A DNA stretch of 64,000 nucleotides from Legionella qingyii (GTDB lineage Bacteria; Pseudomonadota; Gammaproteobacteria; Legionellales; Legionellaceae): contig NZ_QHJG01000027.1 in NCBI RefSeq assembly GCF_003184185.1, positions 1-64,000 on the forward strand, written 5' to 3'. Shown piece by piece: positions 9,736 to 18,752 of the stretch. The stretch's first letter is position 1. Each line of letters starts with the position of its first letter. The translations under genes were made by a program, and so were the position numbers. Below the pieces are notes generated by a model. It had not been told where the DNA came from. It was given only the letters and a program-made list of their open reading frames with translations, and did no database searches.

Positions 9736-11684
9736 GCTTTTAACTCCTGAACACCAACTGCTACCGACTGTCTTTTTCGATAATATCGTCTGTCAGTCAA
9801 TGCAAAAAAACCACCAGCTAAAATCATAAATCCACCCGCCCAAATCCAGCGAATTAAAGGTTTATAATAGAGCCTTACCGACCATGAATTATTAGTTAAT
9901 GGTTCACCGAGGGCAATGTAAATATCTCTAAAAGGTGTCACATCAATTGCCGATTCCGTCATGGGCATTTGACCTATTGTATACAACCTTTTCTCAGGGT
10001 AAATCATCTTCGTCTTACCTTGATAATTTATTTTAAATTGCGCTTTGGTTCCCTTATAGTTGGGGCCAGATAATGGTTCTTGCTGCATAAACTCGATAGA
10101 GTAACCTTGCAGAGTAACTTTTTTTCCAGGCTCCATTTGCACATCATCTTGTACACCATAAGCTGTAGACACCGCAATGCCAATTACCGTAGTTGCCACA
10201 CCTAAATGTGCCAGAATCATTCCCCAATAAGCCTGCCCTACCTGGAATAAACCACGCTCGTAAATCCGTCTGTAAGCCGCCTGAGTCGTACTTAAAATCA
10301 CCCAGAATGCCAGGATCAAGCCCATAAAGGCAGTAATGTCAAATTCTCTCGAAGCAGTAAGCAACAAAATGAAAGGAAATAAAAAACTGAGAAATGCCAT
10401 TTTCCAAAGTTTCTTTAACACATCTTGCCAACGATCACTATTCCATCTTAAATGAATACCAATTCCCATCAATAACAGCAAAGGAACCATCAACGGAACA
10501 AATACCGCATTAAAATAGGGAGCACCTACAGATAATTTACCTAGCCCCAACCCTTCAACAAGCAACGGATACACTGTTCCCATTAAAACAGTAAGCATAA
10601 TTACCACTAAGAAAACATTATTTAATAACAACGCACTTTCTCGGGAAAAAGGACTTGGGTTGCTGCCTGAATGCAAGCTTTGTGCCCTAAAAAGAAATAA
10701 TAATAAAGAACCGCCAATAACAAATAGTAAAAATCCCAATATGTATAATCCACGTTGCGGATCTACGGCAAATGCATGAACCGAGGTGAGAACACCGGAA
10801 CGTACAAGAAAAGTACCAATTAAGCTTAAAGAAAAAGCGGCAATGGCCAACAACATCGTCCACGCTTTAAATTGTTGGCGTTGCTCAGTCACTGCCAAAG
10901 AATGCAATAAAGCAGTTCCTACCAGCCAAGGCATAAAAGAAGCGTTTTCGACTGGATCCCAAAACCACCATCCTCCCCAACCTAACTCTCGATAGGCCCA
11001 CCAACTTCCTAAAGTAATCCCAGCAGTTAAACAACACCAGGCAGCTAAGGTCCATGGTCTAGTCCATTTGGACCAACTGGTTTCTACCTTGCCGGCCCAA
11101 AGTGCCGCTATAGCAAAAGCAAAAGCCACAGAAAAACCAACATACCCCATATACAACATAGGCGGATGAAATAGAAACCCTGGATCTTGTAATAATGGAT
11201 TCAAATCACGACCTTGAGTATTTAAAAATTGAAATTGGCGTAAAAAAGGATTGGAGGTAGTCAGTAAAAACAGAATAAAACCTATACTTAACCAGCCAAG
11301 AACAACTAAAACGCGCGTACGCATAGCCTTATCGAGACCCGTACTGCAAAAAGCTACAAGCAACATCCAAAAACTAAGAATACAGACCCATAACAACATA
11401 GAACCTTCATGTCCGCCCCATACTGCACAGAGTTTGTAAAACCAAGGTAAGGAAATACTCGAGTTACTTACTACATAAATAACTGAAAAATCATTCTTTA
11501 AAAAGCAAAGGGTCAGGAAAAAATAAGACAAGGCCATAAAGAAAAACTGGCAGACCACATAGGTACCTGCAGCATCCATCCAATTACTGCGCTTTAGTTG
11601 CAACCCTACAAGAGGAACAAAGGCAAGCATTATGGACGAAAGCAAAGCCAAAATTAAAGAAAAAACCCCTAATTCTGCAATCAT
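9732..11684 (-). CDS. ccmF: Cytochrome c heme lyase subunit CcmF
   Basis: Large inner-membrane protein that takes heme from holo-CcmE and, with CcmH, attaches it to apocytochrome c. The 650-residue protein has about 14-15 membrane spans and the hallmark tryptophan-rich WWD loop ([20 protein letters not shown]), the GSMLLWV segment and HPPMLYMGY, all typical of CcmF. Length matches the family (about 640-660). It overlaps ccmE upstream by four bases and ccmG downstream by four. Confidence 0.98.
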   Translation of the reverse strand: MIAELGVFSLILALLSSIMLAFVPLVGLQLKRSNWMDAAGTYVVCQFFFMALSYFFLTLCFLKNDFSVIYVVSNSSISLPWFYKLCAVWGGHEGSMLLWVCILSFWMLLVAFCSTGLDKAMRTRVLVVLGWLSIGFILFLLTTSNPFLRQFQFLNTQGRDLNPLLQDPGFLFHPPMLYMGYVGFSVAFAFAIAALWAGKVETSWSKWTRPWTLAAWCCLTAGITLGSWWAYRELGWGGWWFWDPVENASFMPWLVGTALLHSLAVTEQRQQFKAWTMLLAIAAFSLSLIGTFLVRSGVLTSVHAFAVDPQRGLYILGFLLFVIGGSLLLFLFRAQSLHSGSNPSPFSRESALLLNNVFLVVIMLTVLMGTVYPLLVEGLGLGKLSVGAPYFNAVFVPLMVPLLLLMGIGIHLRWNSDRWQDVLKKLWKMAFLSFLFPFILLLTASREFDITAFMGLILAFWVILSTTQAAYRRIYERGLFQVGQAYWGMILAHLGVATTVIGIAVSTAYGVQDDVQMEPGKKVTLQGYSIEFMQQEPLSGPNYKGTKAQFKINYQGKTKMIYPEKRLYTIGQMPMTESAIDVTPFRDIYIALGEPLTNNSWSVRLYYKPLIRWIWAGGFMILAGGFFALTDRRYYRKRQSVAVGVQELKA

Positions 11685-12112
11685 GAGTGTACCTTTTTGG
11701 ATAAAGCGGCTTTCACTTCCGGCGGCATATAATTTGCATCATGTTTCGCCAATACTTGTGAGGCACGAAAATGTTGATTATCAAGCAGCTGCCCTTCAGC
11801 AACTACACCCTGCCCCTCTCGAAACAAATCAGGAAGAATCCCCTTATAAGTTACGGTAATCGTCTTATCAAAATCAGTTATTTTAAAGGTGACATTCAAA
11901 CTTTCTTTCGAACGGACAATGGAACCGCTCTTAACCATTCCCCCCACACGAATATTATGCTGTCGTGGCGCTTCACCAGTTACAACTTGGGTTGGAGTAT
12001 AAAACAAGCTAATATTTTGTCTTAGAGCATATAAAACCAACGCTGCAGCAATGGATAAAATAGACAGGGTAAATACTAGAATCATTATCTTGCGTTTGCG
12101 TGCTGGAGTCAT
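11681..12112 (-). CDS. ccmE: Heme chaperone CcmE
   Basis: Periplasmic heme carrier that binds heme covalently and passes it to CcmF. The 143-residue protein has a basic N-terminus (MTPARKRK), one membrane anchor (about residues 9-29) and an OB-fold beta barrel. The conserved heme-attachment histidine is His124 in the [12 protein letters not shown] motif, followed by the tyrosine of the HxxxY signature (Tyr128). It follows ccmD by two bases and overlaps the ccmF start by four. Confidence 0.98.
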   Translation of the reverse strand: MTPARKRKIMILVFTLSILSIAAALVLYALRQNISLFYTPTQVVTGEAPRQHNIRVGGMVKSGSIVRSKESLNVTFKITDFDKTITVTYKGILPDLFREGQGVVAEGQLLDNQHFRASQVLAKHDANYMPPEVKAALSKKVHS

Positions 12113-12114
12113 CT

Positions 12115-12273
12115 TTATCGCTTAAACCATTGTTGTAATTTTTGGCGTGTTTGCTTTCCTTTCCATTTCATACCTAATAAATTCATTACTAAAACAACAC
12201 AAACCAAACCATAAGCTGGCCACACATAAATGGAATATCCTCCCATCGCCAACCATTCTAAAAACTGATTCAT
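12115..12273 (-). CDS. ccmD: Heme exporter protein CcmD, 52 residues
   Basis: Very small gene read directly from the sequence. It encodes a 52-residue protein starting [18 protein letters not shown], with one membrane span (about residues 13-35) and a basic C-terminal tail ([10 protein letters not shown]). This is the classic CcmD pattern: a GGY..YVW N-terminus, one helix and a cytoplasmic Lys/Arg tail. CcmD helps release holo-CcmE from the CcmABC complex. The ATG overlaps the ccmC TGA as ATGA, and the stop is two bases before ccmE, exactly the slot for ccmD. Confidence 0.95.
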   Translation of the reverse strand: MNQFLEWLAMGGYSIYVWPAYGLVCVVLVMNLLGMKWKGKQTRQKLQQWFKR

Positions 12274-13013
12274 TTAACTTCCCCTTCAAATTGAATCTTG
12301 ACCCAAGATTGTCTTTTTTCCCTAAGCAATAGTTCCTGGCGTGCTTTCCCTAAAATAATCCACAAACAATATAAAATAAATCCCGCTATGGTCAACAATA
12401 AGGGGTATAACATGCTGCCATCAATTTTGGGTTTGGCAAAAACCGACAAAGTGGATCCTTGATGTAAGGTATTCCACCAATAAACTGAATAATGAATAAT
12501 TGGTAAATCAAGTATTCCAACTAAAGTTAAGATGGCAATGATTTTATCTCCATCTTCTTTGCTTTTTATAGCATAGTGAGTCGCTAAAATCGCCGCATAA
12601 AGCAATAAAAGGATTAATTCAGATGTTAAACGAGCATCCCAAACCCACCACGCCCCCCACATGGGCTTTCCCCAGATACTTCCAGTTACCAGCGCAAGAA
12701 AAGCCATACTAAGACCCATTTGAGCCACAATATTAATCAAAAGACCTGCTATCTTAATACGCCAAACCAAAAGCAATACCGCTAAAAACCCCATCCAAGC
12801 ATAGAGCATCATCGATAAAAACGCACTGGGGACATGCACATAGATAATACGGAATGCATCGCCTTGTTGATAATCAGGCGGAGTAAATGCCAGTCCCCAA
12901 ACGATACCAACAAATAACGTAACCAAAGCACCTACTGCCAAAGTTGGAATAAGGCGTCCAGCAAAATTATAAAATAACTTAGGCGATGCCAGTTGGTATA
13001 ATAATTTCCACAT
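12270..13013 (-). CDS. ccmC: Heme exporter / heme handling protein CcmC
   Basis: Six-span inner-membrane protein that presents heme to CcmE. It has the WWD-family tryptophan-rich loop (WGAWWVWDARLTSELILLL) flanked by conserved histidines (YVHVPSAF; LPIIHYSVYWW). I start at the ATG at 13013 (MWKLLYQLASP), which aligns with the usual CcmC N-terminus; an in-frame TTG at 13031 would add only six residues. Length of 247 residues is normal. It overlaps ccmD by four bases; 105 bases separate it from ccmB upstream, the only appreciable gap inside the operon. Confidence 0.97.
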   Translation of the reverse strand: MWKLLYQLASPKLFYNFAGRLIPTLAVGALVTLFVGIVWGLAFTPPDYQQGDAFRIIYVHVPSAFLSMMLYAWMGFLAVLLLVWRIKIAGLLINIVAQMGLSMAFLALVTGSIWGKPMWGAWWVWDARLTSELILLLLYAAILATHYAIKSKEDGDKIIAILTLVGILDLPIIHYSVYWWNTLHQGSTLSVFAKPKIDGSMLYPLLLTIAGFILYCLWIILGKARQELLLREKRQSWVKIQFEGEVK

Positions 13014-13118
13014 AGGAATAATTGAAATCAAAAAAAGCGGATTTTATCACGTATCCACTTATTCGCAAAATCCATAATCAAGACAGTTTGGCCAAAATAG
13101 TAAAAAGGGAATCAGCTC

Positions 13119-13805
13119 CTATTCAACATGACTGATGCGCATCACTCCAGCAATTGCATAAGGTAAAAATCCCACAGCAACTACCGATATTGCTGATAAC
13201 AAGGCCAGATAAGCGCTAACTGGTAAACCTTGCATGGCAATATTTAAAGTTCCACTTCCAAAAATAAGTAAAGGTAAGGTTAATGGTAATAAAATCAAAG
13301 CCATCAAAAGACCTTTTTGGTTGACTCCGACACCAAACGCAGCAGCCAAGGCACAAAGAAAAAGTAAAGCGGGAGTTCCGCAAATAATAGTAAGCGCAAG
13401 TACTTCTGTCTCCCATAAACTTAATGAAAACAATAAAGCAATTAAGGGGCATAAAATGAGTAACGGCAGTAAATTAAATAACCAGTGCGCAATTACTTTT
13501 GCACTAACTAGCAATGGTAATGACTGACCAGAAACAATCCATTGTTCAATTACCCCATGCTCATAATCTTGTTGAAATAAGCGCTCTGCTGAGAGCAATA
13601 AAGACAAGAGTATCGCCATCCACACCAATCCAGGAGCTATAGTTCTAAGCAAAATGATCTCTGGCTTTACTGTAAGAGGAAACATAAAAAGGAACATTAA
13701 AAAAAACAAACAGGAGTTGACTAAAAAACGAATTTGACGCACCTGAATAAGCAACTCGCGTTTGCATTGTTTGGTAAATAAAGCAAATGATGAAATCACA
13801 AACAA
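13119..13805 (-). CDS. ccmB: Heme exporter protein CcmB
   Basis: Membrane subunit of the CcmAB ABC transporter, which uses ATP to release holo-CcmE. The 228-residue protein has six membrane spans, starts with the family-typical cytosolic helix (FALFTKQCKRELLIQVRQ) and includes the FQQDYEHGVIEQW segment characteristic of CcmB. Length is typical (about 220). Its first ten bases overlap the end of ccmA. Confidence 0.97.
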   Translation of the reverse strand: MFVISSFALFTKQCKRELLIQVRQIRFLVNSCLFFLMFLFMFPLTVKPEIILLRTIAPGLVWMAILLSLLLSAERLFQQDYEHGVIEQWIVSGQSLPLLVSAKVIAHWLFNLLPLLILCPLIALLFSLSLWETEVLALTIICGTPALLFLCALAAAFGVGVNQKGLLMALILLPLTLPLLIFGSGTLNIAMQGLPVSAYLALLSAISVVAVGFLPYAIAGVMRISHVE

Positions 13806-14425
13806 TACTCCTCATAATCAGAGGAGTTGAGTGGCAATTGCTGGTGCGACGTCAATAATACAGCCCCACCCTGCTTTCGATGAGCTGCTATTTTATCCAT
13901 AATCTGTGTAATGGCCTTATCATCTAACGCCACTAAAGGCTCGTCAAGCAACCATAATTTAACATCAGAGAACCACAAGCGTAGTAAACCAGCTTGCCTG
14001 CGCTGTCCTGTAGATAATAGGCCGCAGGGGATATCTAGATGATGTTCAAGTTTAAAAATCGAAGCGAATTCTTTTAGCTTACTCAATTCATCGTTCTTGA
14101 TGGTACGTGAACATGAAGAAGTATAATGAAGATCAAAAACACAATTTTCTTTTAACGTTAAATTAGGATTAATCCCTGATTTGTGACCAACAAAACATAG
14201 ATGGCGTTGATAAGTTGCTCGGTCCTGGTCTATATTTCGCCCTAGAAATTGAATTTCACCCTGATGCGGATGATATAAACCGGCGATTAATTTCAATAAA
14301 GTCGTCTTGCCTGCACCATTTCTCCCACGTAAATGAATTAATCCCCCTGACGGCAAATGAAAAGCCACCTTATTTAATAAAGGCTTATCTTGATAATCAA
14401 AATCAAGGTTAATCACATCAAGCAT
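13796..14425 (-). CDS. ccmA: Cytochrome c biogenesis ATP-binding protein CcmA
   Basis: ABC ATPase that powers the CcmABCD heme-handling complex at the inner membrane. The 209-residue protein has Walker A GRNGAGKTT, a modified signature LSTGQRRQ and Walker B LWLLDEPLVALD, then the switch histidine in LLTSHQ. It is the first gene of the nine-gene ccm operon, which runs leftwards to ccmI with overlaps at most junctions. No strong promoter is obvious in the 320 bases upstream, which hold repeats. Confidence 0.97.
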   Translation of the reverse strand: MLDVINLDFDYQDKPLLNKVAFHLPSGGLIHLRGRNGAGKTTLLKLIAGLYHPHQGEIQFLGRNIDQDRATYQRHLCFVGHKSGINPNLTLKENCVFDLHYTSSCSRTIKNDELSKLKEFASIFKLEHHLDIPCGLLSTGQRRQAGLLRLWFSDVKLWLLDEPLVALDDKAITQIMDKIAAHRKQGGAVLLTSHQQLPLNSSDYEEYCL

Positions 14426-14556
14426 AGGTCAATAATACACTGTGGGTTGGTGCCAACGCCTGGATGAGGCATAGCGAAAACTTTGAACCATTTCAACTTT
14501 ATAATATCCAGTTCAGCCGCACTTCTCTACCATTAAGTCATTAAATCAAGTACTTT

Positions 14557-14586
14557 TGTCATTCCCACAAAGGTGGAAATCTATTT
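14557..14586. repeat. REP-like element, left arm of an inverted pair
   Basis: A 30-base element that is an imperfect inverted copy of 14614-14643 (about 24 of 30 positions agree). It starts TGTCATTCCCAC and ends ATCTATTT. Together the two arms form a BIME-like structure around a 27-base centre. Confidence 0.65.
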
Positions 14587-14613
14587 CTACATGAAGCGCT
14601 AAGCCACTCTAAA

Positions 14614-14643
14614 AAATAGATCTCCGCCTTCGCGGAGATGACA
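14614..14643. repeat. REP-like element, right arm of an inverted pair
   Basis: Contains the palindrome ATCTCCGCCTTCGCGGAGAT followed by GACA. The same design (TAGATT-CCCGC-CTCGCGGGAATGACA) recurs at 32191-32218, so it is a dispersed family, probably an extragenic palindrome rather than a gene-specific terminator. Confidence 0.7.
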
Positions 14644-14746
14644 TAGACTATATTTCTAACAAGTTCACTTAATAGCAGTGCCGCTACCCTACTCGGGCTA
14701 TACTCTAATAAAAGAATAGTACTTGAACTAAAAAACAAAACAAGTG

Positions 14747-15703
14747 TTATTTCATTTCCAAGGTTTTTTCAAATTCCAGATCGCTTCTTCGTTCTGCGAC
14801 CATCTCTCTAAAAGCTTTTACAGAAGAGGTATCGCATTGCACAAAAAAGCTCAAAACCCAGGTTGTAAGTCCTTGACTTGCAGCAAGCACCTTATACTCA
14901 GGCGATTTTTCTAACTTTGTTATTACTTCCTCAAGATTCTGCGCAGTAGCGTTTTCAAGTTGTTTTTTAAAATTCAACAGAATTTGGCTTTTTAATAAAT
15001 CACCAGTAAATTTTTTATAATCACCATCTAATTTGTGACTCTTTGCATTGAAAAGATGGAATCTATTTTCTGATGCATTTTTTACTTGAGCTTCATAATG
15101 AGTACTGACTATGTAGAATTGTGGTTTGATAAGAATTGAAGCATTAGTGATCAGATCAGAACAAATTTCATTTTGTTTCTCGATTATTTTTATGGAACTT
15201 AAATCATTATTATCGAACATTGGAAATAGATTGGGACCAATCATTCGACTCAAATTATCAGATGTCATCTTGGTTTTTTCATCATTGGCAACATTGTTTA
15301 ACATTCTTAACAAGCAAAAGGCTATTTTTTGATTAATTTCTGAGCGTTGTTCCAAGATGTGTTTTATTTTTTCTAGATAATTTTCATTGTTCTGTTTCGC
15401 TTTGATTAAAGTGCCTAATTCAATAGCTGTAAACAAGAGCTCGTTATTGGCTTGTAATGTGCCCAAAATTGCTTTTAGTACTTGTGCACATTGCAGAATT
15501 GTCATTTCAGTGAAATCAATCCTTCCTTGTTCAATTTCAGCAACTAGGGCTTTACGCCTTGGTTCTGAAAATGCAGATATACGAAAAACACCTTCTTTCT
15601 CAACATCCTTCTTTAATTTATTATCTATCAGCTTGATGAGAATTAATGCTGCATACTGCAAATTCTCAATTTTCTTTTGTCTTAATCTTTCATTAGAAGG
15701 CAT
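14747..15703 (-). CDS. RhoGAP-domain protein, candidate Dot/Icm effector
   Basis: A 318-residue protein whose residues about 15-195 read as a eukaryotic RhoGAP domain. The three functional positions are present: the arginine finger Arg41 in EGVFRIS (compare GI/VFRxS), Lys77 in VLKAIL (compare LLKxFL), and Asn150 in KMTSDNLSRMIGPNLF (compare MTxxNLAxxFGPxLL). RhoGAPs switch off Rho, Rac or Cdc42 GTPases by speeding GTP hydrolysis; bacteria have no such GTPases, so a host target is the natural inference. The C-terminal 120 residues form a separate helical region containing ASQGLTTWVLSF and end in an acidic/basic tail. No Sec signal or membrane span. It stands alone, between the ccm operon and the divergent sohB. 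The ATG at 15703 has GGGGA ten bases upstream. Confidence 0.8.
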   Translation of the reverse strand: MPSNERLRQKKIENLQYAALILIKLIDNKLKKDVEKEGVFRISAFSEPRRKALVAEIEQGRIDFTEMTILQCAQVLKAILGTLQANNELLFTAIELGTLIKAKQNNENYLEKIKHILEQRSEINQKIAFCLLRMLNNVANDEKTKMTSDNLSRMIGPNLFPMFDNNDLSSIKIIEKQNEICSDLITNASILIKPQFYIVSTHYEAQVKNASENRFHLFNAKSHKLDGDYKKFTGDLLKSQILLNFKKQLENATAQNLEEVITKLEKSPEYKVLAASQGLTTWVLSFFVQCDTSSVKAFREMVAERRSDLEFEKTLEMK

Positions 15704-15805
15704 AATATTACATTCCCCTACAACTTATTGAATATACTTAAACTAGCTCTTGCGTACTCTCTTATTGAGAGCCATAATTTTGTTTTTATTTTTTAAAGGT
15801 TAATG

Positions 15806-16741
15806 ATGGAATTTTTAGCTCAATACGGTATGTTTCTTTTAAAATCAGTGACTGTAGTGATTGCCTTTCTCATAATATTTGCAGGTTTTTTTTCCATGAG
15901 CCGCAAACCCAAGCCTAAACTGGAAATCACATCATTAAATGAGCATCATGATCATATCATATCCATAATGAACAAAGAAGTTCTTGGCAAAAAGCCGCCG
16001 AAAAAGAAAAAAAATAAAGAAGAACAGCCAACTCTTTATGTTCTTGATTTTCATGGGGACATTAGAGCCTCCCAGGTAGAACAACTTAGAGAGGAAATAA
16101 CAGCCATACTATGCATTGCAAAATCTGGAGATGAAGTTTTAGTTCGCCTGGATAGTCCTGGTGGGGTAGTCAATAGCTATGGATTGGCTGCGTCACAGCT
16201 CCAACGTATTCGTGATAGAAATATTCCATTGACTGTGAGTATTGATAAAATGGCCGCCAGTGGCGGTTATCTAATGTCCTGTGTTGCGAATCAGATCATT
16301 GCAGCACCTTTTGCGATTATTGGCTCTATAGGTGTAGTAGCCCAAATCCCTAATTTCCATCGCTGGCTTAAAAAACACGATATTGACGTGGAATTGTTAA
16401 CTGCCGGAGAGTATAAACGAACTTTAACATTGCTAGGTGAGAATACTGAAAAAGGCAAGAAAAAGGCTCAGGAAGATCTGGAAAAAATTCATGCTGCTTT
16501 TAGAAATTATGTAGCTGAACATCGCGAACAACTGGATATAGATAAAGTTTCTACAGGAGAACATTGGTTAGCCAAAGATGCCTTTGCTCTGCATCTCGTC
16601 GATAAATTATGCACAAGTGATGACTATCTGATAGAAAAAATTGCAAACTTTAAAGCATTCAAACTAACTGTGCCACCCAAAGCTACTCTAGCTAATAAAT
16701 TGCTTAAACCAGCAATGAGGTTTATGCAACCCTGGGGTTAA
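15806..16741 (+). CDS. sohB: SohB-like inner-membrane peptidase (S49)
   Basis: Membrane-anchored serine protease of the signal peptide peptidase A family, suggested to degrade membrane protein remnants in the periplasm. It has one N-terminal span (about residues 10-30), a Lys-rich linker, then the S49 domain with the nucleophile in KMAASGGYLM (Ser152), the catalytic Lys204 in GEYKRTLT, and GSIGVVAQIPN. The second of two adjacent ATGs (15806, MEFLAQYG) is preferred because AAAGG lies at better spacing and it matches known SohB starts. It is divergent from the RhoGAP gene. Confidence 0.94.
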   Translation: MEFLAQYGMFLLKSVTVVIAFLIIFAGFFSMSRKPKPKLEITSLNEHHDHIISIMNKEVLGKKPPKKKKNKEEQPTLYVLDFHGDIRASQVEQLREEITAILCIAKSGDEVLVRLDSPGGVVNSYGLAASQLQRIRDRNIPLTVSIDKMAASGGYLMSCVANQIIAAPFAIIGSIGVVAQIPNFHRWLKKHDIDVELLTAGEYKRTLTLLGENTEKGKKKAQEDLEKIHAAFRNYVAEHREQLDIDKVSTGEHWLAKDAFALHLVDKLCTSDDYLIEKIANFKAFKLTVPPKATLANKLLKPAMRFMQPWG

Positions 16742-16747
16742 CCAATT

Positions 16748-16823
16748 AAATTCAGCAGTTGAATTATAAGGATGAATAATAAAAAGCTTTAATATTCAAA
16801 ATACTGAATCAACAGCTGAATTT
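16748..16823. other. Inverted repeat after sohB
   Basis: Arms AAATTCAGCAGTTG (16748-16761) and CAACAGCTGAATTT (16810-16823) pair at 13 of 14 positions, with a 48-base interior. It lies just after sohB and before the next gene. The long interior makes a simple terminator unlikely; an operator or a remnant of a small element is possible. Role unknown. Confidence 0.35.
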
Positions 16824-16869
16824 GAGATAATGGTATATAATTAATTTAGATTACATAATGGAGTGAGCT

Positions 16870-17151
16870 ATGAGTGACTTTAAAACAAAACTGCCAGATC
16901 TCAAAGAGTTAGCTTCAATGACAAGCAAGTTATATACAGATATCAAAAAAAGTGTTGGTGAAATCGTTCAGTCCTATAAAGAAAATAGAGCCCAACAAGC
17001 AGAGGAAACGGAAAAAACAGAGCAAACAACAAATGTAGAGCCTGTTAAAGAGGCTAAGCCTAAAAAAACCGTTGAAGAAAGCGCATCTAATGAATCCACG
17101 CAACCAGTTGAACCACCAGAAGAACCGAAAACCGATGACACGAAACAGTAA
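16870..17151 (+). CDS. Small charged conserved-type hypothetical protein
   Basis: A 93-residue cytosolic protein. The first 45 residues look like one amphipathic helix (LKELASMTSKLYTDIKKSVGEIV), and the rest is a low-complexity Glu/Lys/Thr/Pro tail (for example EEPKTDDTKQ), so it is probably partly disordered. A strong ribosome site GGAG lies seven bases before the ATG, supporting a real gene. No family recognised. It is co-directional with sohB but separated by about 130 bases with its own probable promoter region. Confidence 0.75.
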   Translation: MSDFKTKLPDLKELASMTSKLYTDIKKSVGEIVQSYKENRAQQAEETEKTEQTTNVEPVKEAKPKKTVEESASNESTQPVEPPEEPKTDDTKQ

Positions 17152-17171
17152 GTAGTTTAACTGATTACAAT

Positions 17172-17202
17172 GTAGCCTGGGTGAAGCGTAGCGAAACCCG
17201 GG
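17172..17202. repeat. Dispersed GTAGCCTGGGTGAAGC...CCCGGG repeat
   Basis: A short imperfect palindrome beginning GTAGCCTGGGTGAAGCG and ending GAAACCCGGG, located between the convergent 93-residue gene and fleQ. Related copies, some inverted or degenerate, occur at 21879-21912, 28501-28560, 30988-31018 and 32408-32440, always outside genes. Confidence 0.75.
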
Positions 17203-17264
17203 ACTTACATAATATATGTGAATTATCTGACACACCTTGCCAAATAGCTAACTCAAGAAACGCT

Positions 17265-18677
17265 TCAAACTCGTTCGGGACGGGTAAGACCATATTTACG
17301 CATTTTTTCTACCAAAGTGGTGCGCCTCATATTCAAATAACTTGCAGCATGTGCAACTACCCAATCTGACTCATGTAATGCTTGACTAATAAGGGCTAAC
17401 TCAGTTTTTACCAAATGTTCTTTTAGGTCTATACCCTCTGTACCAGAAAGCTGCTCCTGACTCATCGCTTCTAATAAAGCTTCTCGTTCAGAACTCGATG
17501 TATCTGATTCTGTATGCGGAGGCTTATATTCACCTCGAATCTTTTGTGGTAAATCTTTTTCACTCAAAATTCCTTTGGGATACAGAATAGTTAATCGCTC
17601 GACTAAATTAGCTAACTCTCTAATATTACCTGGCCAGCTATACTGACTTAACGTAGCCATAGCATCCGGCATTAAGCGTACGCTAGGTCTGTTTTCACTT
17701 TCGATGCGAGAGATCAACTCATTAAATAATAATGGAATGTCCTCTGCTCGTTCCCTGAGAGGAGGCATTTCTATGGGAAATACGTTAAGCCTGTAAAATA
17801 AATCCTCTCTGAACTTCCCTTCTTTAATCGCTTCCTCCAAATTTCTATGAGTGGCAGCAATAATCCTTACATTCACATCAATACTTTTATTAGAACCTAC
17901 TCGCTCAAAACAACGCTCTTGTAATACCCGTAATAATTTGACTTGCATGGGTAACGGCATATCACCTATCTCATCAAGAAATAAAGTACCGCCATTTGCT
18001 AATTCAAATCGTCCTTGGCGTGAGGTAATCGCGCCAGTAAATGCGCCCTTCTCATGACCAAATAATTCACTCTCAAGCAGCTCTCCGGGAATGGCACCAC
18101 AGTTAATAGGAATAAAAGGCTTAGTAGCTCGTGAAGACAGAGAATGAATATTACGTGCTACAACCTCTTTACCTGTACCAGATTCCCCTAGAATTAGAAC
18201 ACTTGCTTCAGTATCAGATACTTGCTCTATTAATCTGCGAACATTACGAATACTGACACTATTCCCCACAAGGCTGCGTAATAAAGGATTTTTATGATTG
18301 CTGCTAATAATAGATTTGACTGCTTCCTTAGCAATTTGGCATTGATGCAAGGATTCCATTATTTGGGCATAAGTAAATGGGAACGTTTGACAAGCAACAA
18401 CATTGCGTAAGAGGCATTGAGTATTATTTAATTTTTGGCCTACGAGAATAACTGGAACATTGGGAAATTTGTTTACCAAAGCATCCAGCTCATTGATTGT
18501 CTCCTGTATTGCTTCACTTGCTCCCAGAAGTATAACATTAGGCTCAATATCAGCCACTTTCCACTCGCTATACTTATTGACTTCAGTAGATTCACCAATA
18601 AAATCAAGTATGGTACGCAACGTGTTGCCACGACTTTCATTATTATCAATGATAAAAACTTTGTCATTAATACTCAT
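17265..18677 (-). CDS. fleQ: Sigma54-dependent transcriptional regulator FleQ
   Basis: Enhancer-binding AAA+ activator that drives RpoN-dependent flagellar and motility genes. The 470-residue protein has a receiver-like N-terminal domain without a clear phospho-acceptor (residues 5-120), the AAA+ domain with Walker A GESGTGKE (164-171), the sigma54-contact loop GAFTGA (211-216), Walker [12 protein letters not shown] and an arginine-finger region, then a Fis-type helix-turn-helix ([19 protein letters not shown]) at the end. The degenerate receiver and the C-terminal HTH wording fit FleQ rather than NtrC. AAGGATAAG lies just before the ATG. It is a single gene here, with no other flagellar genes in the window. 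Confidence 0.92.
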   Translation of the reverse strand: MSINDKVFIIDNNESRGNTLRTILDFIGESTEVNKYSEWKVADIEPNVILLGASEAIQETINELDALVNKFPNVPVILVGQKLNNTQCLLRNVVACQTFPFTYAQIMESLHQCQIAKEAVKSIISSNHKNPLLRSLVGNSVSIRNVRRLIEQVSDTEASVLILGESGTGKEVVARNIHSLSSRATKPFIPINCGAIPGELLESELFGHEKGAFTGAITSRQGRFELANGGTLFLDEIGDMPLPMQVKLLRVLQERCFERVGSNKSIDVNVRIIAATHRNLEEAIKEGKFREDLFYRLNVFPIEMPPLRERAEDIPLLFNELISRIESENRPSVRLMPDAMATLSQYSWPGNIRELANLVERLTILYPKGILSEKDLPQKIRGEYKPPHTESDTSSSEREALLEAMSQEQLSGTEGIDLKEHLVKTELALISQALHESDWVVAHAASYLNMRRTTLVEKMRKYGLTRPERV

Positions 18678-18752
18678 AAACTTATCCTTAAGTTTTATAT
18701 ACTTGCATTATCATTCTTTCCTCCAAAAGCGAGGAAAGATTTCAATAACTCA

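Larger units (their letters stand above)
14426..14746. other. Intergenic region with repeats between ccmA and the RhoGAP gene
   Basis: A 321-base non-coding stretch. It contains an inverted pair of REP-like elements (14557-14586 and 14614-14643). Near 14438-14490 there is a degenerate stretch (GCCTGGATGAGGCATAGC) that may be a decayed copy of the second dispersed repeat seen elsewhere in the window. It must also hold the ccm promoter and the end of the RhoGAP transcript. Confidence 0.55.

Noticed and set aside
15755..15770. CTCTC-TTATT-GAGAG hairpin followed by T-rich sequence before sohB
   Set aside because: It lies between divergent genes where no transcript should end; the stem is only five pairs.
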